Shown here: piece by piece, positions 9,747 through 20,152 of the stretch
How positions within the stretch are numbered: the first letter of the stretch is position 1
Layout: the number at the start of each line of letters is the position of its first letter
NCBI GenBank assembly: GCA_016490735.1
Contig: JAEMWC010000075.1
Location: 1,415,001 to 1,479,000, forward strand
Length of the DNA: 64,000 bases
Direction of reading: 5' to 3'
Origin: Pachyseris speciosa
Taxonomy: Eukaryota; Cnidaria; Anthozoa; Scleractinia; Pachyseridae
The notes under the pieces: generated by a model
Database searches by the model: none
Seen by the model: the letters and a program-made list of their open reading frames with translations, nothing else
What the model was told of the DNA's origin: nothing
Made by a program: the position numbers and the translations under genes

Positions 9747-9960
9747 GAAATATTCTGCGGCCCTCGGCAACAGAAAAACTGCCTTACCCTCATATGCCTT
9801 GTGGTAACGAGGCCCAGGTCCGGCCAGGGAGCTGCTCTCTGTATCCTCACCAGGTATTCTAACCTGCCATGTCTGCAATGGAGAGATAAGATGCAGTCCA
9901 GGTTCAGTTTTTAGAGGCGGCATTTTTTTTTTGAGTTAAATATTTCTTCCCCAGGGGGAA
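9747..9960 (-). promoter_or_regulatory. U1 promoter / U2 3' flank, copy A
   Basis: A 214-bp spacer between the U2 3' end and the U1 start, both on the minus strand. A GAGGGTA motif at 9785-9791 is a candidate PSE about 45 nt upstream of U1 nt 1. An A/T tract with GGCGGCATTTTTTTTTT near 9920-9930 lies close to the U2 3' end. The duplicated copy is 13,564-13,778. Confidence 0.6.
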
Positions 9961-10113
9961 GTGGGCCGCACTCGGAGGTAGTGCTATACCGAGGCAACCC
10001 GTGGCTGGGACGAGGCAAGCCTCTTTTCCACAGCCCAGTTCCAAAAATCAGTTTAATATATGAGCTGCTCAATGAACAGCGTATCAGATATTAAGCTGAT
10101 AAGAACAGATACT
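9961..10113 (-). pseudogene. U2 snRNA nt 35 to 3' end, copy A
   Basis: Minus strand: AGTATCTGTTCTTATCAGC, then TTAATATCTGATACG, a stem IIb-like hairpin, the Sm region ATTAAACTGATTTTTGGAAC, and stems III and IV with TAGCACTACCTCC. The length (153 nt) agrees with a U2 of about 188 nt missing its first 34. LINE L3 ends in an A-run directly before nt 35. It is one half of a LINE-split U2 gene and part of the 3.8-kb tandem duplication. Confidence 0.92.
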
Positions 10114-11820
10114 TTTTTTTTGATAAATCATTTATTTACAAATCAAAGCGAAAAACTAATTTACAATCATTATACTACTTAAGGTAATACATTGGTGAGC
10201 AATCAAGCATAGGGGGAAATTACAATGATTGGGAAAAGAATTCTTAGAGATTAGATTACAATTTTGTAGGAGATAATTTGGAAGTATATAGACTTACAAT
10301 ACGTAAAAACAATGTAATACATCTGGATATAGTAATAGCAAGAAGCTATATAAGAACCTGGAGGATATTCTGTTCCATTTTACATAAGACTTGCCTATGA
10401 CCCCAGGTTTTAATAAAAGTCCGGGGATTGCCGTAGTTATAAGCCTCGCGAATGGGCGCGCGTAAGCATGACCGTATGCGGTTTATTACGGTGTTGACAG
10501 TGGGGGATTTACCTTCAAGAGTAAAAAGGTTACGTGCCACCCAAAGTTCATTTAAAGTAAGATTAATAAGTAGACCTGTAACCTGATTGGATGCTGAAAG
10601 GAGGCTGCCCGAAGGAAGACCGTGTTTTAAGAGAATTAAAGGTAGCGAGAACGAAAGTGGCGTATCATACAACTTATTAAGGAGCGTGAAAGTCCATGCC
10701 CAAACCCCAAACGCGTTAGAGCATTCGCTAAAGACGTGGGAAAGGGTTTCCCGACGGTGACATAAGGCGTTGCTAGCGTTTTAGAAAAACCCTGGTTTTA
10801 AGAACTCCGTGGGCTACTCGCCACGCAATGTCGGCTTCCCAATTGGTACTCAGACCACCATAAATGGCCGGCCAAATGGTTGGCCAGGGTAGTGGTGTTT
10901 TGAAGCGCTGCGCCCAGGCAGATGCGCAAGGCAAGTGACTGGGAGAAGGGTGAACGAGTTTCTCATAGAAGGTGCAGACACGATAATTAGGTAACAAAGT
11001 CATATCGATCGGTAACCGATCAATAGCCTTGATGAGTTGCCGGAAAAACGCCGGCGGTAAATCGCCGATGTATTTCGGGAAGGAGTTAGAACGTAGAAAG
11101 GACCAGCTCGGAACCTTACGGCTCAAAGCCAACCCGATCCAAAATCTCGCAAAGTAAACCCACTTAGACTCACATGTCTGGTCACCCGCATGGGGAACCC
11201 AGCGCAGCTGCAGAGCGCGGGCTTTCTCCCGCGGGTTGGGGTAAAGGGAGTTGACAAGTTGCTCGCTTAACCAGTTCGGTCTTGCTGTTCCACAGAAAGT
11301 CATAGATCGCTCTAGTGACCCTCGTGTGGACCCAATCTGGCATGGGTAAAACTGTGGCCGTGTACCAAAGGCCTGATGCACTGAGAGTGTTAATGATCAT
11401 CGATTTCCCTTTAAAGGATAGAGTGTGGGATTTCCACATGTTAAGCCTCTTTTCCAATTTGGTTACACGGTTATCCCAATTAGCAAGGTCAAGATTGGTA
11501 TTGCCAAAATACACACCGAGGATTTTAAGCTTGTCTGTGACCCAAGTGATGTTAACGGGGCCGTGAGGCCGGCCTGCCGAGGCACCGATCCACAAGCCCT
11601 CAGTTTTCTGTTCATTGAGGTAGGACCCAGAACCCTTTTCGAAAACGTTAATAATGTTAAAAGCCTGAGCGATTGAAAATTCATTAGCTAGGATTAGGGT
11701 AGCGTCATCAGCGTATTGCGACACTTTGCTGTGTTTATTAGGAGAGCCGGGGATTCGAATTCCCTCGATGCTCCGGTCACGGCGAATAGCTTGACCTAAG
11801 GTTTCGGCCACAAGAAAAAA
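10114..11820 (-). mobile_element. L3 LINE 3' portion, copy A
   Basis: The C-terminal half of L3 ORF2 plus 3' UTR, ending in an A-run at U2 nt 35. Motifs: QYADDATLILANEF near 11,700, the RT thumb (ILGVYFGNTNLDLANWDNR), a stop or frameshift between the segments 11,850-11,182 and 11,381-10,773, and a C-terminal tail to 10,346. It is upstream-truncated by the Ngaro insertion at 11,820. It duplicates 13,932-15,639. Confidence 0.85.
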
Positions 11821-12935
11821 TAAAACCTCCAAATTATTCCTTAAACACATTACAAATGAGACGAGACGTTTGGGCCAATAAGAAGTTTAATTGGAAAGTC
11901 ATTAAACGGATGTCCCCAAGGGCGAGGGGGTGGGGAATTACAGCGAGTGAAGAATCAACGCTAGTTACTCTTGCGACACAGACACACGGATGAAAAGACG
12001 ACACCGTAGCATAATGACAAGCAAATAATTAACCTATTTGATACAATCAAACCTCCAAATTATTCCTTAAAGACATTACAAATGAGACGAGACGTTTGGG
12101 CCAATAACAAGTTTAATTGGAAAGTCATTAAACAGATGTCCCCAAAAATTGAAAGACCCAAACGGGGAGAAGAAAAAAATAAAAAAAATAATAAAAAAAA
12201 GGAGGAGAAAAAGAGGAGAATAAGGATCTATCTATATATATTTTTTTATATATATATGATAAAAAAATGTAGAAACGAAAAACCCAAACTCGAAAGGAGA
12301 AAATGTGCGACAAAACCGAGAAACTAACGAGAACTTGCGAGAACTTAAGGAAACCTAAAATTAAGATTGTTGATAAAGTCCGGCGGCCATCGTGTCCGCC
12401 ACCTGTGTGCGAGTGGACAAAGGCAAGGCCAGGTACAGTTTGTAAGCGTCTGACCGCCAGTCACCATGAATTTGGATAAGGTGGTCAGGGACACCTGCCT
12501 GGAACGCGTAGGTAGCACCCCCACGACGGAAACTGTGTGGTGAAAAGTTCTTAGGGTCGAGTCCGATGACAGACACCAGCTTCTTGAAAGTGCTGGCGAA
12601 GGTATAGGAGGTTAATGGCGAAAGATGGCGGCCATTTGGGACGCAGAAAAAAGGCGAACGAGATGAGGTGGGAACCAGACTGAAGTAATGCCGAATAGCA
12701 GTGACTGGGCAGAGCTCTGAACCGGGATGAGAGGCAAAGGGACCAGGAGAATACCCTCGCGGTGCTGTCGCGTTTTTGACCAGCTGATGTGGAGGACTGC
12801 TCCCTGAGAGGTGAATTTGATGTCTTCCCGCGTCAGGTGTTTTCCGGGATCAAAGGCCTGGGCGGAGGGTGCGGTCAGATTGGATTTGCAAAGAAACGAG
12901 AAGAAGGCAACGAGAAACAAGCAGCATACTGCGAT
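11821..12935 (-). mobile_element. Ngaro-like element 3' end, copy A (truncated)
   Basis: The right part of the Ngaro copy of unit B: terminal B2 (about 11,822-11,918), A2 (about 11,938-12,036), B1 (about 12,048-12,145), an AT-rich stretch, and the C-terminal part of the tyrosine recombinase (12,361 to about 12,935). The recombinase keeps HSFRRGG and HGDWRSDAYKLYL. It is cut off by the duplication junction, so it cannot be complete. Confidence 0.85.
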
Positions 12936-13545
12936 CAGTAAAGCGCTCACTAAACGTGATCCTAATGTAGCCCCCAGGGCAAAACTGGATGGCCTCAAGC
13001 ATCCCACCAAACTCACGGGCAATAGCCTGAGCTACATCGGCACTAGAAGTACCCGCAGGAAAGCCGGATCGGACAATTAAAGTTCACGTATTGCGAGGAG
13101 CCATGAAAATTAATTAATAAATATTATGTAAATAGATACGCCAAAAAAAGCAAGGGAAACAATATACAGGCCCAAAAGCAATATACACAAGCCAAAAGCG
13201 ATATATACAAAGGCAATATATACAGGCAAAAATAAAAGAACGAAGTTAAGCCCTGACGAACAGGGACAAAACAATTATGTGCAACCCACCCGAACGAACC
13301 AAAACGATGCGTCGGATGGGCAACCAAAAACAAAGACGAACTCACCCCAGGTTAGGGCAGAACGCCCAGCATAAGTCCCTGGGAGGGTCGTCTGGATAAA
13401 CACTAGAAATAACAACTCACAAAAATCCTTGCTTGCTTCAAAAAGTCGTCAAAAAAGGGCGCCACACCACACAAGAAAATCAGCAAAGAGAAGCTGTATC
13501 CACATGAGGCACAAACGTCCCGCACACTTACCATAAACAGGAAAA
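12936..13545 (-). mobile_element. L2 5' fragment, duplicated (start of ORF1 and leader)
   Basis: Matches 9137-9728: ORF1 N-terminus (to about 13,100) and the leader with the U1-complementary GGTAAGTGT arm (13,524-13,532) and the 5S-like motif (13,241-13,255). It carries 27 bp (around 13,022-13,048) absent from the unit A copy, giving a longer ORF1 reading. It is cut at 12,936 by the duplication junction, so there is no complete ORF. Confidence 0.85.
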
Positions 13546-13563
13546 CCCGCGTCAGGTAAGTAT
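13546..13563 (-). pseudogene. U1 snRNA nt 1-18, duplicate
   Basis: The same 18 nt (ATACTTACCTGACGCGGG) as 9729-9746, followed by the L2 leader. It arose by the tandem duplication. Confidence 0.9.
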
Positions 13564-13778
13564 GAAATATTCTGCGGCCCTCGGCAACAGAAAAACTGCC
13601 TTACCCTCATATGCCTTGTGGTAACGAGGCCCAGGTCCGGCCAGGGAGCTGCTCTCTGTATCCTCACCAGGTATTCTAACCTGCCATGTCTGCAATGAGA
13701 GATAAGATGCAGTCCAGGTTCAGTTTTTAGAGGCGGCATTTTTTTTTTTTGAGTTAAATATTTCTTCCCCAGGGGGAA
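13564..13778 (-). promoter_or_regulatory. U1 promoter / U2 3' flank, copy B
   Basis: Duplicate of 9747-9960, with the GAGGGTA motif at 13,602-13,608. It lies directly between U1 nt 1 and the U2 3' end. Confidence 0.6.
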
Positions 13779-13931
13779 GTGGGCCGCACTCGGAGGTAGT
13801 ACTATACCGAGGCAACCCGTGGCTGGGACGAGGCAAGCCTCTTTTCCACAGCCCAGTTCCAAAAATCAGTTTAATATATGAGCTGCTCAATGAACAGCGT
13901 ATCAGATATTAAGCTGATAAGAACAGATACT
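13779..13931 (-). pseudogene. U2 snRNA nt 35 to 3' end, copy B
   Basis: Same as 9961-10,113, with one or two base differences. L3 ends at its 5' side. The segment ATCTGTTCTTATC (13,916-13,928) is the 3' copy of the L3 target duplication; the 5' copy is at 45,397-45,409. The matching U2 5' end is 37 kb away at 50,929-50,953. Confidence 0.92.
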
Positions 13932-15639
13932 TTTTTTTTGATAAATCATTTATTTACAAATCAAAGCGAAAAACTAATTTACAATCATTATACTACTTAA
14001 GGTAATACATTGGTGAGCAATCAAGCATAGGGGGAAATTACAATGATTGGGAAAAGAATTCTTAGAGATTAGATTACAATTTTGTAGGAGATAATTTGGA
14101 AGTATATAGACTTACAATACGTAAAAACAATGTAATACATCTGGATATAGTAATAGCAAGAAGCTATATAAGAACCTGGAGGATATTCTGTTCCATTTTA
14201 CATAAGACTTGCCTATGACCCCAGGTTTTAATAAAAGTCCGGGGATTGCCGTAGTTATAAGCCTCGCGAATGGGCGCGCGTAAGCATGACCGTATGCGGT
14301 TTATTACAGTGTTGACAGTGGGGGATTTACCTTCAAGAGTAAAAAAGGTTACGTGCCACCCAAAGTTCATTTAAAGTAAGATTAATAAGTAGACCTGTAA
14401 GCTGATTGGATGCTGAAAGGAGGCTGCCCGAAGGAAGACCGTGTTTTAAGAGAATTAAAGGTAGCGAGAACGAAAGTGGCGTATCATACAACTTATTAAG
14501 GAGCGTGAAAGTCCATGCCCAAACCCCAAATGCGTTAGAGCATTCGCTAAAGACATGGGAAAGGGTTTCCCGACGGTGACATAAGGCGTTGCTAGCGTTT
14601 TAGAAAAACCCTGGTTTTAAGAACTCCGTGGGCTACTCGCCACGCAATGTCGGCTTCCCAATTGGTACTCAGACCACCATAAATGGCCGGCCAAATGGTT
14701 GGCCAGGGTAGTGGTGTTTTGAAGCGCTGCGCCCAGGCAGATGCGCAAGGCAAGTGACTGGGAGAAGGGTGAACGAGTTTCTCATAGAAGGTGCGGACAC
14801 GATAATTAGGTAACAAAGTCATATCGATCGGTAACCGATCAATAGCCTTGATGAGTTGCCGGAAAAACGCCGGCGGTAAATCGCCGATGTATTTCGGGAA
14901 GGAGTTAGAACGTAGAAAGGACCAGCTCGGAACCTTACGGCTCAAAGCCAACCCGATCCAAAATCTCGCAAAGTAAACCCACTTAGACTCACATGTCTGG
15001 TCACCCGCATGGGGAACCCAGCGCAGCTGCAGAGCGCGGGCTTTCTCCCGCGGGTTGGGGTAAAGGGAGTTGACAAGTTGCTCGCTTAACCAGTTCGGTC
15101 TTGCCGTTCCACAGAAAGTCATAGATCGCTCTAGTGACCCTCGTGTGGACCCAATCTGGCATGGGTAAAACTGTGGCCGTGTACCAAAGGCCTGATGCAC
15201 TGAGAGTGTTAATGATCATCGATTTCCCTTTAAAGGATAGAGTGTGGGATTTCCACATGTTAAGCCTCTTTTCCAATTTGGTTACACGGTTATCCCAATT
15301 AGCAAGGTCAAGATTGGTATTGCCAAAATACACACCGAGGATTTTAAGCTTGTCTGTGACCCAAGTGATGTTAACGGGGCCGTGAGGCCGGCCTGCCGAG
15401 GCACCGATCCACAAGCCCTCAGTTTTCTGTTCATTGAGGTAGGACCCAGAACCCTTTTCGAAAACGTTAATAATGTTAAAAGCCTGAGTGATTGAAAATT
15501 CATTAGCTAGGATTAGGGTAGCGTCATCAGCGTATTGCGACACTTTGCTGTGTTTATTAGGAGAGCCGGGGATTCGAATTCCCTCGATGCTCCGGTCACG
15601 GCGAATAGCTTGACCTAAGGTTTCGGCCACAAGAAAAAA
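13932..15639 (-). mobile_element. L3 LINE 3' portion, copy B
   Basis: ORF2 from just after the RT motif LSPLLYC to the C-terminus, then a 3' UTR and an A-run at U2 nt 35. RT motif QYADDATLI lies near 15,530. The reading is broken between 15,001-15,669 and 14,592-15,200, and again near 14,340 by a homopolymer A. It continues upstream at 20,153 after the Ngaro insertion. Confidence 0.88.
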
Positions 15640-15640
15640 T

Positions 15641-15962
15641 AAAACCTCCAAATTATTCCTTAAACACATTACAAATGAGACGAGACGTTTGGGCCAATAA
15701 GAAGTTTAATTGGAAAGTCATTAAACGGATGTCCCCAAGGGCGAGGGGAGTGGGGAATTACAGCGAGTGAAGAATCAACGCTAGTTACTCTTGCGACACA
15801 GACACACGGATGAAAGACGACACCGTAGCATAATGACAAGCAAATAATTAACCTATTTGATACAATCAAACCTCCAAATTATTCCTTAAAGACATTACAA
15901 ATGAGACGAGACGTTTGGGCCAATAACAAGTTTAATTGGAAAGTCATTAAACAGATGTCCCC
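15641..15962 (-). repeat. Ngaro B1-A2-B2 terminal repeat block
   Basis: B2 (15,641-15,735) and B1 (15,867-15,962) both read, on the + strand, AACCTCCAAATTATTCCTTA and onward for about 95 bp with four differences. Between them, A2 (15,757-15,853) matches the left terminus A1 at 20,037-20,152 (TTACAGCGAGTGAAGAATCA and onward). The block is repeated at 11,822-12,145 in unit A. Confidence 0.88.
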
Positions 15963-16178
15963 AAAAATTGAAAGACCCAAACGGGGAGAAGAAAAAAATA
16001 AAAAAAAATAATAAAAAAAAGGAGGAGAAAAAGAGGAGAATAAGGATCTATCTATATATATTTTTTTATATATATGATAAAAAAATGTAGAAACGAAAAA
16101 CCCAAACTCGAAAGGAGAAAATGTGCGACAAAACCGAGAAACTAACGAGAACTTGCGAGAACTTAAGGAAACCTAAAA

Positions 16179-17131
16179 TTAAGATTGTTGATAAAGTCCG
16201 GCGGCCATCGTGTCCGCCACCTGTGTGCGAGTGGACAAAGGCAAGGCCAGGTACAGTTTGTAAGCGTCTGACCGCCAGTCACCATGAATTTGGATAAGGT
16301 GGTCAGGGACACCTGCCTGGAACGCGTAGGTAGCACCCCCACGACGGAAACTGTGTGGTGAAAAGTTCTTAGGGTCGAGTCCGATGACAGACACCAGCTT
16401 CTTGAAAGTGCTGGCGAAGGTATAGGAGGTTAATGGCGAAAGATGGCGGCCATTTGGGACGCAGAAAAAAGGCGAACGAGATGAGGTGGGAACCAGACTG
16501 AAGTAATGCTGAATAGCAGTGACTGGGCAGAGCTCTGAACCGGGGATGAGAGGCAAAGGGACCAGGAGAATACCCTCGCGGTGCTGTCGCATTTTTGACC
16601 AGCTGATGCGGAGGACTGCTCCCTGAGAGGTGAATTTGATGTCTTCCCGCGTCAGGTGTTTTCCGGGATCAAAGGCCTGGGCGGAGGGTGCGGTCAGATT
16701 GGATTTGCGAAGAAACGAGAAGAAGGCAACGAGAAACAAGCACCATACTGCGGACTGCGAAGCAGTAGAGGTGTCCAGAAGGCCGTAAATGCGGCGTAAC
16801 ATGTCTAGAGTAACAGGATGTTTTTGATTAGTGTGAGTTCCTAAAAGGCGTTTCAACCCCATAGTTGTCAAACAAACAGAAAAGCTGAATAAGGCATCGC
16901 AGGGCAAGTCGTAGTATAAATGAAGTACTCGAATAGAGTTCACATGGGTAAGGATATAACGATAGATAACGTGCGCTGCGAGAGGTAAACAAGAAAACAG
17001 GAAATGGTAGATGACGAGGCAGGCAGAGGAACCAAGTGGAATTCGCGACAGAAGCGTAGAAAGGCGTTCCACTGCGAGCGAAGATTGCGCATGGTACCCT
17101 GGGCGTAGGCCTGAGCTTGGATGTCCCCCAC
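16179..17131 (-). pseudogene. Ngaro tyrosine recombinase, one frameshift
   Basis: The main frame (17,072-16,179, 297 codons) holds the catalytic domain. FLRKSNL supplies the first Arg; HSFRRGG is the HxxR box; HGDWRSDAYKLYL gives the His/Trp and the nucleophile Tyr region. The N-terminal SAM-like segment (QGTMRNLRSQWNAFLRFCRE) lies in another frame, 17,131 to about 16,990, so one frameshift splits the gene. The enzyme would integrate a circular DNA copy. The partial duplicate is at 12,361-12,935. Confidence 0.85.
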
Positions 17132-17225
17132 TAAGGCTTGAAGTTGAAGTAAGGAATCCGCAGGACCTCTTGCAAAGATTGTACCTGAAGAAAGGCGAAG
17201 ACAGAACGATTAGTTTGACTCATAT

Positions 17226-18840
17226 TCAAATGGACACGTCGAAATTAAACAACTCAGAAGGGCATGGGATGAAGGTAGTAGGGATGCCAGATGTCAGAGC
17301 CTCGAAATGAGCCTTGTGACTGGGAGAAAGATGCCAGCGGCTTAAGTGATCAGCAATTGCGTTGGAGACGCCTAGAACGTGATCGGCACGGATCTCGAAA
17401 TCGAAGACGGCGGACAGGAACCAAATCTCGCGAAGGCAGCGTTGCATGCCCGGAGTGCGAGAACGACCGGAGTTCAGGGCAAAGACACTGTTCTCGTTGT
17501 CACAAGAGATGATTATTCGCTGACCGCGAAGGGCTGTGCCCCAAAGCTTTAAGGCCACCATGATTGTGAGAAGCTCCAAGATGTTGATATCGTGGCCATA
17601 TAACAGCATGATGGGATGAGGAAACGGGGTGTGAAAAAATTCGCCGTTGAAGTAACCATCAGCGCCAGAACCACATGCGTCGGTAGAAAAAGAAAGGGAG
17701 TCATGTATCCACGGATCGGTCTTGATCAGTGAGACACCATTAAAGCTCGGGACGAAATGACACCACCACCGCAAATCAGACTTGTTTTCGGGTGTGAGTG
17801 AACAGAGACGAGAAGAGGAGTGAGCCCGCAGGGTGTTGAGGAGGCTAGACATGAAAATGCGAGCAGGACGAACGCAGGCTGTAACGAACGCCATGACCCC
17901 CAGCAAAGACTGCAAATCCCGACGACAAACGACACTTGAGTCGAGCAGTGATTGACAGCAGGATAGGAGCTCGGTAAGACGGTCGGCGGTTACGGACATT
18001 GTCATGTCGACGGAATTAAATAGGATGCCGAGGAAAACCAAACTTTGAGAGGGCTCACAGTCCTTGTCAGGCGACCACTCAAGACCAAGAGTAGAGAAAA
18101 GGTCTCCTAAAGCCCGGAAGGCTGACTGCGCATTCTCGGCAGAGTCGGCGCCGCCAAAATCGTCGATGTAGTTAGTACAGTGGTAACCCATAGACTGGAA
18201 CATGTACGTGACTGCTGAAGTTGTCCGCTGACACATCATAGCCGCGGATCGCAGGCCAAACGGAGGGGCGATGTCGAAGTAAAGGTTGTTGTGGTGCAGC
18301 AGACCGAGAAGATGGTAGTCTCTGGGGTCAATGCGTAGTTGTCGGTAAGCGCGGCTTAAATCTTTCTTGAATAGCCAGCAGCCGGCACCAAGTGCACGAA
18401 TGATGTCAACGAAAGCGTCTGTGCCGGGTAAGCGTAGCGTAAAGGGTTCATCCAAGTAGGTGTCTTTCGAAATGCCGTCGTTCACCGACGACCCAACTGG
18501 GAAGCTGAGATCCACAACTACCCGAGATTTTCCAGATCGACTGTAGACGATTTGCATGGGGGAAATGACGAGGTCTTTAGTTAGCGGGTTGGTGTTAAAC
18601 GGCCCGCAAAGTGAGCCCAAGTTCTGTTCTTTGTCGAGGTAGGTTTGGACGACTTCGGGTGCGGCAACCGCGGAGCCGTGGTTAGCGTGCGTAGATGCGG
18701 GTGTGGCTAGAGAGGTATAACCGATAGGCCAACCAAATTCTAGAAAGTCGCAGAGGGAGGAGTCATGGTAGCCAACTAGGCGCGACCGCCACTCGGGAAT
18801 GTTTAGACCGGACGGACTGGTAAACGAAGGGACAAAGCGT
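17226..18840 (-). CDS. Ngaro reverse transcriptase-RNase H
   Basis: An uninterrupted 464-codon stretch (18,620-17,226), with related coding upstream to about 18,840 (IPEWRSRLVGYHDSSL). RT motifs: SRVVVDLSFP, FKKDLSRAYRQLRID, PFGLRSAAMMCQ, YIDDFGG (catalytic), and LEWSPDKDC. RNase H begins near STDACGSGADGYF and includes ILELLTIMVAL, SCDNENSVFAL and ADHLSR. It lies between gag and the recombinase, the usual order in this group. The start codon is uncertain; this is probably a polyprotein-like pol frame. Confidence 0.85.
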
Positions 18841-19048
18841 TAGGAGCTGAGGCTTTTTGAAGCTTGGCATGAAGGGAGATGAGATGGCGGGTTAGCTGGG
18901 GTTTGCAAGGAATCGAGGTGAGAGGATGGGTACCGGAAACGCTGGCCTTGGGCGAAGCAGAAGAATTAACATGCAAGGGATGCGAGGCTGGAGTTCTGTG
19001 AGGATGAACGAGTGAGGACGGATCAGGGCTGATTTTGGAGGATGCTAG

Positions 19049-20007
19049 TCATTCTTGCGTAGGAGTATCGGAACGACGCGCCAGGACGGGGTATTTCCTC
19101 TTTGAGCAGGTTAGGGCTTGATGGTCACGCTTGCACACCACGCAAACGTGGCGCAGCGGGCAGTCTTGCGTGTTGCAGTCGTCGTACCATGACCACGCGT
19201 CGCAAATTTGGTTCCTTGGAATGGGCTGAGGATTGTTAGATGGTTGCTTGGGAAGTGGGGGCCTGGGGCTAGCTCTGCTGGCTGGATCTGGAAGGAGCAC
19301 GGACGGAAGAAAGAAGGCCTGCTTGACAGAATCAAAGGAGTCCCCCCAAAACGCGAGGCCCAATTCAATGCTACGCAGAACCTTGTAATGAAAAGCCCGA
19401 ACCGCTGACCATTTGTAGGAGCCCGCCAAAACCATCAAATTGTAAAAATGGTCAAGGAGATGAGATCGCAGTAGGGGATCCTGGCAATTTTTTAATATGA
19501 CGGCATAACCCGCAGAAAAATCAGTAATTGTGAGTTCATGAAATAGCTTAGGCTCACCTGGAGCAAAGATGTGAGGCCATTTTTGCGGAGCGACGATCTT
19601 TTGCAGGGCTTTGAGATCACCAAGTGATTTTTCCACGGGCTGTTTGTCGGCTTTTTCTCGATGAGGCGGTGTGTCTTGTAACTTGAGCTGTGCAAGCTGA
19701 AGTTCCAATTGAAGACGCTCGATTTGTAATGCTTCTGTTTCTTTCTGAAGTCTGAGGCGTGCTAACTCGTCAGATGACTGGGGGATAACGTCATGTCGAT
19801 TTTCCCGGCTGATCGCGAGAGTCGGACGGGAGACTGACTTTGACTTGTCCTTTGAGGTTGAAAGGCCAGTGGCGTGCTTGGGTGTAATACAGCCTGGCCG
19901 GTGAGGTCGAGTGGGCTGCGAACTGGCAGTGAAGGGAAGGAATCCCAGGCGAAATCGTCGGACAAGTGGCGAGAAGAAATCGTACGCTGGGATTTCCTTG
20001 TGCCCAT
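19049..20007 (-). pseudogene. Ngaro gag-like protein
   Basis: The likely start is at 20,007 (MGTRKSQRTISSR), with a frame change near 19,850 into the main frame ending at 19,049. The main frame has a long heptad region (ELARLRLQKETEALQIERLQ…) predicted to be a coiled coil. A conserved central part (WPHIFAPGEPKLFHELTITD) follows, then a C-terminal Cys/His cluster (CDAWSWYDDC, CPLRHVCVVC, HQALTC) typical of gag proteins in DIRS/Ngaro elements. The frame change makes this copy doubtful as a functional protein. Confidence 0.7.
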
Positions 20008-20152
20008 GTTTCCAGATGAGGTTTGAAATACAGCGAGTGAGGAAACAGCGGCGAATTACAGCGAGTGAAGAATCAACGCTAGTTACTCTTGCGACACAGA
20101 CATGCGGATGAAAGAAGACACCGTAGCGTAATGACAAGCAAATAATTAACCT

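Larger units (their letters stand above)
9137..12935. repeat. Tandem duplication unit A (3.8 kb)
   Basis: Nearly identical to 12,936-16,755. It contains the L2 ORF1 start and leader, U1 nt 1-18, U2 nt 35 to end, the 3' part of L3, and the 3' part of the Ngaro element. The junction near 12,935 joins the Ngaro recombinase gene (…CATACTGCG) to L2 ORF1 (ATCAGTAAAGCG…) with about 2 bp of microhomology. Differences are few: small indels, a 27-bp deletion in A, and homopolymer changes. The event is therefore recent relative to the insertions. Confidence 0.9.
12936..16755. repeat. Tandem duplication unit B
   Basis: Partner of 9137-12,935 (offset about 3,818 bp). At its right end it runs on into the complete Ngaro element, whereas unit A stops at the junction, so B keeps the original continuity with L3 and Ngaro. 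At its left end it starts inside L2 ORF1, so A keeps the continuity with L2. Confidence 0.9.
15640..20152 (-). mobile_element. Ngaro-like tyrosine-recombinase retrotransposon
   Basis: An element of about 4.5 kb on the minus strand with gag, RT-RNase H and tyrosine recombinase genes. Termini form split direct repeats in the order A1-genes-B1-A2-B2: A1 at about 20,037-20,152, B1 at about 15,867-15,962, A2 at about 15,757-15,853, B2 at about 15,641-15,735. This arrangement is known for Ngaro and PAT-like elements and differs from the inverted repeats of DIRS-1. It interrupts L3 ORF2 between LSPLLYC and FFLVAETLG. No target duplication is obvious, as expected for recombinase-mediated insertion. 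Confidence 0.88.

Noticed and set aside
12128..12327. Lys- and Tyr/Phe-rich ORFs on both strands
   Set aside because: AT-rich low-complexity tract between the Ngaro recombinase gene and terminal repeats, with indels between the two copies.
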